Source of the DNA: Viola odorata
Taxonomy: Eukaryota; Streptophyta; Magnoliopsida; Malpighiales; Violaceae
Direction: 5' to 3'
Assembly: GCA_963691705.1 (NCBI GenBank)
Contig: OY829546.1
Span: 33,698,040-33,762,039 of the forward strand
DNA length: 64,000 nucleotides
Shown here: positions 20,787-29,935 of the stretch, one piece after another
Layout of the letters: each line of letters opens with the position of its first letter
How positions within the stretch are numbered: the first letter of the stretch is position 1
Program-made: the position numbers and the translations under genes
Notes under the pieces: generated by a model
The model's input: the letters and a program-made list of their open reading frames with translations, nothing else
Database searches by the model: none
What the model was told of the DNA's origin: nothing

Positions 20787-21164
20787 ATGGATCATTTGAC
20801 TAAGAATTTTCTTCTCTCCAAGGGTCATTCACTCAGGAACCTCAACGACGGTGACGTCGGTTTCCTGGAGAACATGCTGGTCAAGACTTCTGAGGATATT
20901 CTGGAGCTGCAAGGAATGCTGACTCCGCTTTATTCCCGGCTGGGGGCCATTTCCCTGGAGGACTTCAGTCCTTTGGAGAGCGTATCAAAGTTGTCCGCCT
21001 CCATCGCTCGGATTCAGGTAGTAATCGCCATGCTGCAGCAGCGTAAGGACATGTTGGGGTGCTGCCTGAAGGGGATGAGGGCCACTTCCCATGATCTTGT
21101 CCTGGTCATGGATTCCTTGAGGGACCTTCCTGAGGTGCCCGAGGATACTGGTTCTGACACCTGA
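20787..21164 (+). CDS. Antisense gene 1: 125-aa helical protein, unknown function
   Basis: ATG 20787 to TGA 21164, 125 codons, no intron needed. The start is the first ATG after a TATA box at 20730 and sits in an acceptable context (ATCATGG). The product is almost wholly helical by composition: heptad-like Leu and Ile spacing at residues 25-60 (LENMLVKTSEDILELQGML) and 65-100 (SASIARIQVVIAMLQQRKDM), with an acidic C-terminus ending EDTGSDT. There is no signal peptide, membrane segment or known catalytic motif. Two AATAAA signals follow at 21237-21246. I do not recognise the family. It lies opposite to gag-pol and is the gene nearest the 3' LTR. The intact frame in a young element supports a real gene. 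Confidence 0.6.
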   Translation: MDHLTKNFLLSKGHSLRNLNDGDVGFLENMLVKTSEDILELQGMLTPLYSRLGAISLEDFSPLESVSKLSASIARIQVVIAMLQQRKDMLGCCLKGMRATSHDLVLVMDSLRDLPEVPEDTGSDT

Positions 21165-21236
21165 TAAGGGTGGCTCCCTTTGGGCCTTTTTCTTTTCCTC
21201 TTGCCTTGTAATTGTATCTTTCGGCCGGTAGGCCAT

Positions 21237-21246
21237 AATAAATAAA
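21237..21246 (+). terminator. Polyadenylation signal of antisense gene 1
   Basis: AATAAATAAA contains two overlapping AATAAA hexamers 73 bp after the stop codon of antisense gene 1. Confidence 0.5.
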
Positions 21247-21555
21247 TCGTTTCAATCATTCCGCCTTGTAACTGTTCTTCTTCTTTACTGCGCTCTTTGT
21301 CATGTTCCAAGGAATATTCTTAGCCCAACTGAAAACAGTCTTGCCATTGGGCGGTTTTTCGGTTGATCGTTCTGTCTTAACTCCGCGCCGTCCTCATTAT
21401 AACAACTGATCAGCAGATATTAGCATTATTCTTGATTTGCGCGAGATTTCAACAGGCATGACTGCAAATCTACATTGGCACTTCAGACTGTACACGTGCC
21501 AATCTTCAAGAGTCGGGTTGGAGGATCGAAGAGTCTCTTTTCTTCTTTTCCCGGC

Positions 21556-21562
21556 TATTTAA
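21556..21562 (+). promoter_or_regulatory. TATA-like box of the second antisense gene
   Basis: TATTTAA lies 77 bp before ATG 21639, followed by a pyrimidine-rich leader (TTCCTCCTTCATTCTTATCC). Confidence 0.45.
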
Positions 21563-21638
21563 TGAGGCTTTTCCTCCTTCATTCTTATCCATTTCTTTCT
21601 CCTTTATTTTTCTTCGTTATAGATCCTCTGCGAGTCTC

Positions 21639-22097
21639 ATGGCTGATTCTTATTTGCTAGGTACGGCTTCGGGGAATTCACCGCCAACTCCTCCGACTAC
21701 CCCTGACACAGATAATCCTCCCCCATCGCCTCCTTGGAGGCCGGTTGTCCGCCGGCGAGGTCGCAAGAGGCGGAGGAAGGAAGTTGAACAACGAAGGAAG
21801 GAGGCTGCCAAGGCCTCTAAGTCATTTTTCGACTCTCTGGCTTCTCTGGCTAGGGAGGAGAAAAAATCGTTTCCTCTTTTGAGTGATTCGCCTCCGTGGG
21901 TTCCTTCTGCTGGTTCAGCCGTTGATGCAGTATCGCCAAGCGTTAAGGAGAAAACAACCGGGTCGACTACTGCCGCTAGAAAGAGGGTCGGTGAGTCTTC
22001 TCCCCCTGCTGTTGTGGATTCACCCTTCTGGGGTGGCGATGACGAAGAGGACGTAGTCTACTGCTACGGCATTAGTTGGTCCGACGGTGAAGAGTAG
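21639..22097 (+). CDS. Antisense gene 2: 152-aa basic, proline-rich protein
   Basis: ATG 21639 to TAG 22097, 152 codons, no intron needed. The N-terminal about 35 residues are rich in Pro, Ser and Thr (PPTPPTTPDTDNPPPSPPW). Residues 37-58 are strongly basic (VRRRGRKRRRKEVEQRRKEA), a good nuclear localisation or nucleic-acid-binding patch. The middle has repeated SPPW and SPFW motifs, and the C-terminus is acidic (GGDDEEDVVYCYGISWSDGEE in part). The layout resembles small disordered regulators, but I recognise no family. It sits 475 bp after antisense gene 1 on the same strand. An AATAATGAAT stretch near 22140 may serve polyadenylation. Confidence 0.55.
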   Translation: MADSYLLGTASGNSPPTPPTTPDTDNPPPSPPWRPVVRRRGRKRRRKEVEQRRKEAAKASKSFFDSLASLAREEKKSFPLLSDSPPWVPSAGSAVDAVSPSVKEKTTGSTTAARKRVGESSPPAVVDSPFWGGDDEEDVVYCYGISWSDGEE

Positions 22098-22366
22098 GGC
22101 CTAATCCTTCTTTTTGTAGATGCCGTATGGCCTTCCTCATAATAATGAATGATGGTTTTACTTCCTTTTCGCTTCTCATCGCTTACTTATTGTTTCTTTC
22201 TGAGCGTTCCGGGTTATCGCGGAAGCGTCCCTTTCGCTACGGGTAACTGCCTTCAACTTCTAATCGGTAACTGTCTTCTTTCGGAAGGCACAAATGACTA
22301 TCCACGTGTCTTTTTCTGTTCTGTACGTGTTTTATTTTTACAGGCTGTCTCTTCTTTAGGCTTTCC

Positions 22367-22375
22367 TTTATAAGG
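22367..22375 (+). promoter_or_regulatory. TATA box of the third antisense gene
   Basis: TTTATAAGG lies about 195 bp before ATG 22564, followed by a C- and T-rich leader (CTCTCTCTTTTACTGC). Confidence 0.5.
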
Positions 22376-22563
22376 AAATCATCTCTCTCTTTTACTGCTT
22401 TTGCAAATATTTTGAGTTTCTGCACATTTTCTCTCTCTTCTGCACTTCTTTTCTTCGAGAGGTTTTACTGCGACCGCTCACTGGTGCCGGCAACCGGCTC
22501 ACTGGCTTTTTGCTCCAGGTATTTACTCTTTCTACCGCCGTAGATTTACTTTCCCTGTCCCTT

Positions 22564-24805
22564 ATGTCTTCAACTGTTGAAAACCCCATAGATCCTGAAG
22601 CTAGGAGAACTCGCAGCATATTCAATTGTAATGAGGTTTTGAGGGTTGAATTAGAGGAGAGTGGTATTACTTTTCCCACGGGCTATCGCCCTTTTGTCTC
22701 TTTGAAGGACACTCGGCTGCCTGACGCCATGTGGGGAACATTCCGGTTAGTTTATTTCAAGATGTTTACTTACGGATTCCGTTTCCCACTCCATACTTCT
22801 CTGTTGAAACTGCTAGATCATTACGACCTTAATCCCGTCCAGATTACTCCACCCTCTTGGTGTGGTATTTACGCTTTCCTTCGTTCATGCGAGATGAAGC
22901 GTATATTTGCTCCATCGCTTGATCTATTCCGCACGTTCTTTGTCTTGAGTTGTCGCGACTGCCTGGTAGATATTACCCCCAGATGGGATGATGTCATTGT
23001 GCAACTGTTCTGGCGGAACTTTCAAGGTTTTGAGGAACACGTAGATGACTGGAAGTCTGGCTTTTTCACCCTTCGTTTGCCGTCACGACTCTGGCGCGGG
23101 GGTTTCAATCGAAAAATCAATAGTGGAGTTTGGAAAAGACCGGAAGCGCTGTCAAGCCAGGATGTTTCCAACATTAGCGCCTTGTTAGAAATAGAAGGGT
23201 CTTTCCGTATCCGGGAGTTTGCTCGGTTCAGGCCCTTGTCAGAGTGCGTTGTGGGTGAGTTTCCTTTTCTTCTTTATCGCTTCAATCTTCTTAATTTGCT
23301 AATATGTTTTGTTGGCAGGTAACGCTGAGAGTAGTTCTTCTGGGGAAAGTGACGCCCCTTTGAACGTAACACCTCTCCAGTCGCTGCCTCCTTCTCCTCC
23401 GCCTGAAAATTCCCGCCGCCCACCCATTCCGCCTGGAAGGGAAAGGACTAAAACCGTCACAACTCGCAGAGCCTCCACTCGACCTTCTTGTTTCCTTGAA
23501 AATTGGCTTCCGTCCCGTGGCAAGAGGGTAGCTCAAGGCGATCCTGTGTTTGAGAAAATCGACAGCGATAGCGAGAGCATGGACACTGGTCCTGAATTAC
23601 GTCATGCTACTATTGCTCAAAGGATGAAACTTAGGTCGCGGAGGAATGATGACACGGCGGAATCGGCCGAGGACGATAGCGAAGAAATTGCAGAAGAGAC
23701 GGAGCGTCTCGTAAAGAAGGTTCGCACAGAGAAAACTAACCCCCCAGTTCCTCCTTTGAAAGGAGTTAACGCGGTCCCCCCCGAGAATATTAACGCTTCT
23801 CATGCCACGAGTACTTCGCAAGTGGTGAAAAATATCAAAGCTATCAGGGTACCTTCCGCCGTTTCTATCGAAAACAATGAGACCTCGGCAGCCGCGACCT
23901 CTCCTTTGTCATCGGGCCATCCTGCTTCCCCGATAGGTTCTTTTATCCCAGAGGCAACCCTACCGGTTTCGAATTTAAGCGTTCCTCCTGAACTTCTCCC
24001 ACGGAAGCCTCCCCTTTTGTTTCTGTCTTCAATTTCGGGCGTTGGTGATTGCGCAAAAAGTTGTTCCCCTCCTTATATTGCCAACCTTTCTCCTCAGAGG
24101 TCCCAGGGCCCCACTGGATATCAGCTGGATTTGTCTTCTTTCGGCACTGACGGGCTTCGTGCCTTAGGAATATCGGATCCGTTATCGCGAGAAGAGCCCG
24201 TGGGTCCCATAGTGGGACAGATGTTTACTTCTTCCAAGGACAGGGAAGAGTTTTTACAGCATGCTCCCGAGACACGACAATCACACCTCATGAACGACAT
24301 GCTGGCTAGCTTTCGAAAATTTCATTATTTTCTTGAAGACGAGCGTAACAAAACTCGACCCTCTTCGGATTTGCAGGATCAATTAGACGCGGCCTTGGCG
24401 AAGGCGAAGGAGCTATCGCAGTTGCAAGAACGAACTCGGGCGGAGTTGGAGGATTGTCGCGCTGAACTTTCTCGGGAGAAGTCGAAGGGGAAAGCGAGAG
24501 CAGAGCTAATGGAGGCGGAACTGGTGGTGGCTGATAAAAAGAACGTCTTCCTTCGTGAAGAGTTGTCATCTCGTGATGCCAATTTGGCCAAAGTTCCTTC
24601 GAGGATAGCCTGGTGGAAGAATAAGACCATCGAGGTTTGTATCGCAGGATTTGTGGATCTCCATATCCGAGGCGCCGTCGATTCATCCATGCTGGCCGAT
24701 TACGCTTCCCAAAAAATTAAAGATCTTAGTGAAGGCGAAAGGGGTTTTCCTTCTTCTGGGGAAAAGCAAGGGAATGATGACGGCGAGGCATGCGATGACT
24801 CTTAA
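22564..24805 (+). CDS. Antisense gene 3: Transposase_28-like domain plus coiled coil, one intron (725 aa)
   Basis: Exons 22564-23254 and 23319-24805, intron 23255-23318 (64 bp, GTGAGT donor, TTGGCAG acceptor, phase 1); spliced product 725 aa. An in-frame ATG at 22510 is possible, but 22564 gives an N-terminus like the paralogue. Residues about 55-130 match the Putative gypsy type transposon (Transposase_28) pattern: YGFRFPLH, LLDHYDLNPVQITPPSW, YAFLRSC, APSLDLFRTFF. The middle is Ser- and Pro-rich and disordered, with acidic and basic patches. Residues about 570-655 form a coiled coil, then AWWKNKTIE and a helical end. In the family the domain is of unknown function, frequent in plant transposon-derived proteins. 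It shares layout, length and intron phase with antisense gene 4. It is antisense to gag-pol, so LTR transcripts are complementary to it. Confidence 0.75.
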
Positions 24806-25254
24806 TTGATCCATTGAAGAACATTGCTATTTGTTTTCCATGTCTTGTAATAACGTCCTATCTCGCGGCGATATCGGTACCTTGCTCTTCGGGCGATATC
24901 TTATTTTATTTCGCTCTCTTGTACTGTCTTGAGAACTGTTCTTTTATTCAACGCCGATTTGTATCATTTCCTTTCTTGTGATATCACTTTTGCTTTTTAT
25001 CAAAAAGTCACATCTACTTTCCAGAGCATTTAATGCTCGCGACCCTTCCGTCGGTGCGCGGGAAAAGTCATGATGGTGCAGACACACGTGTTCGTTTCTT
25101 CTGCCTCTCCACCTTAGCGTGTTTAGAAATTTTAACAAGATCGAAGCGCTTGTCGCGCTTCTTCTAGAGTCGTACTCATTGCTTGAGTCTTATCCCTCAT
25201 GCCGCTTCGACACAACGACTGCAGCATCCGTCGTTTCCTTTTAATTACTAGGGT

Positions 25255-25260
25255 TATAAA
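25255..25260 (+). promoter_or_regulatory. TATA box of the fourth antisense gene
   Basis: TATAAA in GGGTTATAAACCC lies 170 bp before ATG 25425. The flanks are palindromic (GGGTT and AACCC). A long C- and T-rich leader follows. Confidence 0.55.
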
Positions 25261-25424
25261 CCCTCTTTATTTCTTCCCTTTTCTTTTTCACTCCACTTTT
25301 TCATATTATCTCTCGGCCGTCTTGCCCTTCTCACCTCCATTCAAGGCTTTCAAAGTTCTTTCCTTTCAAAGGTACTTCCCTTCCTTTCCCTCGTCTTCTT
25401 CATTTCTATTTCCTTAGTCCTGCC

Positions 25425-27756
25425 ATGGCAAAGACTCGCCGTTCTGAGTCAAAATCCATCGATGAGAAGAAAATGGATACCACGGTCAGTGTTATTACCA
25501 CGGAGGCCATTCTCCAGGAGCATTTGGCTACTCACGGTGCCGTTATTCCTGACGGTTGCCAAGCTGTTGTTGCCCCTAGGTCAGTTCGTTTAAACAGCGT
25601 TCTGACCGGCAATCAAAGGGTGTTATATGCCCAGATGTTTCGCTACGGTTTCCGGCTCCCTATCGATTCTTTCGTCAAGGGTTTGCTTATTGCTGGCAAT
25701 TTCAATCCTGCCCAGTTAGCCCCAAATGCATATTGCTGTGTTTATGCTTTTTTGGAACTCTGTAGATATAAGGGGATCACTTCCCCTTCTCTTTTGCTGC
25801 TTAGATCCCTTTTTAAATTGATGAAGTGCCGGGGTGTGATAACCATATCGCCTCGCTTTGACGATGATTCTCTCAAGTCTTTTACTTGGAAGTTGCTCCA
25901 TATTGAGTCTTCTGTTGAGGCTTGGAAAAAGGAGTTCTTTCTGATAAATTTTCCTGACGCTCCTAGTCCCGAGTGGCGTTCTGGGTTTAATCAGGACGTC
26001 CAAGATGGCGTTTGGAGTCGACCAGGGACACTTCCCGCTCGTGAACAGGGATGGTTAAACACCTTACTCCAACTGGAGATCAGCGTTCATATTCGACTCA
26101 CGGCCTGCAGAATGGCCATTCAGGAGTGCGTTAGACGTGAGTATCGCGCTACCTTTCCCTTTCATCACTGATACTAACGCTGACGTTATTTTGTGATTTT
26201 GCAGCGACGGATCCTGATTATAAACCGGAAAGCGTAAGAAGACGCTTAAGGAGAGCTCATAATAGAGAAGAAAGGGAAAAGCTCGATTCAGAGGCCACTG
26301 ATAATCCTTCTGAGCTTCCGGCTACTTCCGCGAATCTCGCTCAAGTATCCTCCTCCTCAGTTGGCGAAGGGGATACCGACATCCCTGAAGGTGTTCCCAT
26401 CGTGACCGTTGCTGCTCCCTCGTCTTCTCAGGCTCCTAAGGCCATTGCCAGAGGAAAAAAGAAGAAAAGAACACGGAGTATCGCCACTCTTACTCCTTCT
26501 CCCGATGCTGCGGGTTCTTCTGAGGCACTACCTTCCCTCAACACCGCTACCGTAAGCGTGTTGTGCCTCAATATCTTTCGTTATTTGATCTATTTTCCTT
26601 TTTTCTCAATTTGTACTCCTTGCAGGAGGCCATTGTAGTTACTGCTTCCGCTCCTTCAGGCGATATGAATCTCTCTTATGTGCTGAGGGGTTCCGCGAAG
26701 AGGGCCCGGATAGAAGGCGAGGATGAGAACATACCCTCCTCTAACATCGCGGGGGAAGGTGGTTCCGTTAACGTTCCTAATTCCGCAGTGGTTCCTCCAG
26801 GTGGACATTCCGCGGAAGTTTTGGGGGACCTAGGAGGTGCGGACCCCTTTGGTGCTTCGCCCAGTTCCTTTGGTGGGCTTGTGCATCATTATTCCTCTTC
26901 TTTAGGCTATCAAGACGTCTTGCAGGACCTTTCGGGCTATCAGCCTCATGGTACCTTCCTGCCCCCGGGCAGTTCTTCTTCACAGGTTCGCACCCCTGGT
27001 CCTCTGGCTTTCGTTCCCTCTAGCGTTCCTTGGCGGCAACGCTATAATGAAGCCGGAACCTCTTTCAATTTTGCGGCGGATCTTTGTCCATTAAACGGGC
27101 TCGGCGAAGTGACCCATCAGGTTGAGTTGTTCGACTTCCGTACCCGTGGTTTGGCAGCCATCGGGGGCGATGGTTCAGATGAGGTTTCTGCGCTGCTGGC
27201 TTCTCAAATTCTGGCCTCATCTGCAGAACGGGAAGCTTTCCTTTCCCTGGCGGAAGATGACCAAGTGAACTCTTTCCGTGCTAGCCTTTTCTCCAATATG
27301 ATGAAATTTCACTACTGGGCGGAGGAGGTGAAGCATCGGACTGTTTCCCTCCGTTCTGTTTCGGCGGAGCTGTCCAAGGAGCAAGATGAAAAGAAAAAGG
27401 TGTTGGCAGATCGTTCCAAGATACTGCTGGCTCACCACGAGTTACAGAAACAGCATTCCGCTCTGGAAACGGCTTTGTCAGAGGAACAGGCCAAAGTGAC
27501 TGCTTTGGAGAGTGAGAAGTCCTCTTTAGAAAAGGAGAAGGCAGCTTTGGCGGATGAGTCAGTCGATATGGGTTGGTGGCATGCTGAACAGACCGCCCGT
27601 GTTCTAGTTAAGTGTTTCGAAGAAATTCATGGGGTGGATGCGTACAAGGGCGAAGATGTCGCGAAAGCCTTTCTACAAAGTTCTGCCCATATCAACGAGG
27701 CAGGCTATCGCCAAGCCAAGGCAGCGGGCTGGAAACGAAAAGACCCCGAGAGCTGA
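25425..27756 (+). CDS. Antisense gene 4: paralogue of antisense gene 3, two introns (729 aa)
   Basis: Exons 25425-26136, 26205-26551 and 26626-27756. Introns are 68 bp (GTGAGT donor, TACTAAC branch-like site, TTTGCAG acceptor) and 74 bp (GTAAGC donor, CTTGCAG acceptor); spliced product 729 aa. ATG context GCCATGG is strong. Residues about 65-135 carry the Transposase_28-like pattern (YGFRLPID, GNFNPAQLAPNAY, VYAFLELC, SPSLLLLRSLF). RGKKKKRTR near residue 320 is a likely nuclear signal. Residues about 590-665 form a Glu- and Lys-rich coiled coil, followed by GWWHAEQTAR and a helical end. FHYW, WW and the DF-x-GL-A-G segments align with gene 3 (FHYF, WW, SSFGTDGLRALG). Intron 1 falls at the same codon position and phase 1 as in gene 3. 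The second intron is unique to this copy. Confidence 0.78.
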
Positions 27757-28519
27757 TGTATCGTGATATTTTGCCGTTCCCTCCAGCGATCAAATATCGC
27801 TTGGCTTTTGTCTTTTGCCTTTGCAGCATAAATATTTTGAACAGTGAATCTTTGTAAATCCTTGAGATGCCTTTAATATTTCTAGACAATCCCTTTATCG
27901 GTGTTCCTCTTTTATTTTTCTCATCGCGAGACTTCTCTCGTCCCTGATGTTGCCTTATCCTCACGGTGCGTTTACTTTCTTAAGCAGATCCTTGGTATTT
28001 ATACCAAGATGACCAAGATCTATGTCGGTTTGGCCTTTCGATAAGCCTATCGGTATCATGACCACCGCTCCTTCCGCTGCTCAGAAGTATTCTGCACATT
28101 TCTAATTGTAGATCGTCAATAACAAAATGAGATTTGAGAGACAGTGATTACCCGTAGGAGCCTGTTTGCTGCCATCATTGGGCTTTATCACGGAACCCAT
28201 TTCGAATCGCGTTGTCCCTCGGCTCTATACTTCGCCAGGGATTACTCATCCGGTTACTAGCTGGAATTACGCGATCCTTCACGTTTCCCTTATCTCTCGT
28301 TCGGCCTTTCTAAGTGCCTCATCTCGTGAGCTGTCGGATCTGGACGGCTATCACAAGGCTAGGGAATTTTCACTTTTATAGGCGTTGTCCTCTCGTTTAG
28401 AACCGTGTCCTTACTTAATGGTTTAGCTGCACCAGCCCAACCGTTAAGATAGGATTCTTGTTTCTAAACAGAGTTTCTAACTCTTTGGGGCGTGCCTTGT
28501 TTTGATGTACCGTCTCCAC

Positions 28520-28760
28520 GAGATCGGTTATCATTAAAGAACTTTTCACTCCCGAAGATACCGGGCAGTGCCCTCACTTAGTGAGCCATCTGATCAAGAT
28601 CGGTCATCACAAGGATAGGACTTTTCACCCCCGGGGGCGTCAAGGATCTTTCAATCCGACGCTAATCAAGGATACACTGGGGTCGTGCCCTCACTTAGTG
28701 GGCCATCTGATCAAGACTGACCATCACAAGGATAGGACTTTTCACTCCCAGGGTACCCCC
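28520..28760. repeat. Imperfect direct repeats after the antisense genes
   Basis: GTGCCCTCACTTAGTG, GCCATCTGATCAAGA and ATCACAAGGATAGGACTTTT occur in the same order from 28568 and again from 28685, a 117-bp period. A weaker third copy precedes them near 28522. It lies between gene 4 and the integrase end, where the two transcription units converge. Confidence 0.7.
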
Positions 28761-28859
28761 CTTTTTATCTGCACAAAAGCAACCACAAACCCACGAAAAC
28801 TCTCCTATTGAGCGTTAGCCACGGTTAGGGTCGTTATAATCCAAATAGTGCAGATAAAA

Positions 28860-29935
28860 TTAAACTCTAGGATAATATAACTTCAAACGAGCGATATTCC
28901 AGGAGTTGGATAAGGGCGTACCGTCAAGTGTCTCCAGGCGATAGGCCCCTCTTCCGACAACGTGGGATACGCGATACGGTCCTTCCCAGTTAGGACTAAG
29001 CTTTCCCATACGTTGTCCGGTTGCTCGCCTGTCTCGGAGCACCAGGTCACCGTTTTTCAACAATCGCTCTTTGACCTGCCTGTTATGATAACGGGCCATT
29101 TTTCTTTTGTAGTGTTGCGTTTTCAGTAGGACTTCTTCTCGAACCTCTGGTAACGCGTCCAGGTTAGCACGTAACCGTTCCTCATTTCGTTCCTCACGAA
29201 AGTGAGCCACCCGTAGGCTCATGGCCCCAATTTCCACTGGGGTAACGGCTTCAGTTCCAAAAGCCAACGCGAAAGGCGTTTCTCCAGTGCTAACTTTTTC
29301 GGTCATGCGGTATGCCCACATCACGTATGGCAATTCATCAGCCCACTTCTTCTTAGACCCCTCTATGTTTTTCTTAATACCGCTGAGGATGCTCCTATTA
29401 GTTACCTCTGCCTGTCCGTTGGTTTGTGGGTGAGCCACGGAAGAGAATCTCTGCTCAATCTCGAATTCTGAACATTGGTCTTTGAAGAATTGGCTGGTGA
29501 ACTGGGTCCCGTTATCGCTGACAAGGATACGAGGCACCCCGAATCTCATGATAACTTGATGTTTGAAAAAACGCCATGTTTTTTCTGCCGTGATTGTGGC
29601 AACCGCTTCAGCTTCCGCCCACTTTGTAAAATAGTCCACAGCCACTATCACAAATTTCAGTTGGGACCTTGCCTTTGGAAATGGACCCAGGATGTCAATC
29701 CCCCATTTGGCAAAAGGGCAAGGGGCGATGATTTCCGATATTTCCGTGGCCGGACGTCGAGGAATTTTAGCAAATTCCTGACATTTGGGGCAAGCTTGTA
29801 CATAATTGTGGCAATCCCTTCGTATGGTGGGCCAGTAGAATCCTGATCTGAAAACTTGTGCCGCCATGGTGCCGCCTGACGCGTACATTCCGCATATCCC
29901 TTCGTGGATTTCGCGTAACTTGTTCGGTTATACAT
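28860..29935 (-). pseudogene. Integrase of the 16-kb element, out of frame with gag-pol
   Basis: On the minus strand the frame is open from about 29935 to TAA 28860. It contains the end of the zinc-binding HHCC region (EIHEGICGMY, then CPKCQEF), the catalytic core with DILGPFPKA, VDYFTKWAEAEAV, the DNGTQF motif and HPQTNGQAEVTNR, and a C-terminal part ending IARLKLYYPRV, typical of the Tat lineage. The DD35E-like residues appear present. It is shifted by one base relative to the gag-pol frame, with the break between about 29905 and 29935, upstream of the HHCC motif. That is an unusual place for programmed frameshifting, so I call it a mutation. Confidence 0.85.

Noticed and set aside
20787..27756. 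Reading the four antisense genes as ordinary host genes next to a retrotransposon
   Set aside because: They lie strictly between the two LTRs of one element with a perfect target duplication and follow pol directly, so they belong to the element, although an older capture from the host remains possible.
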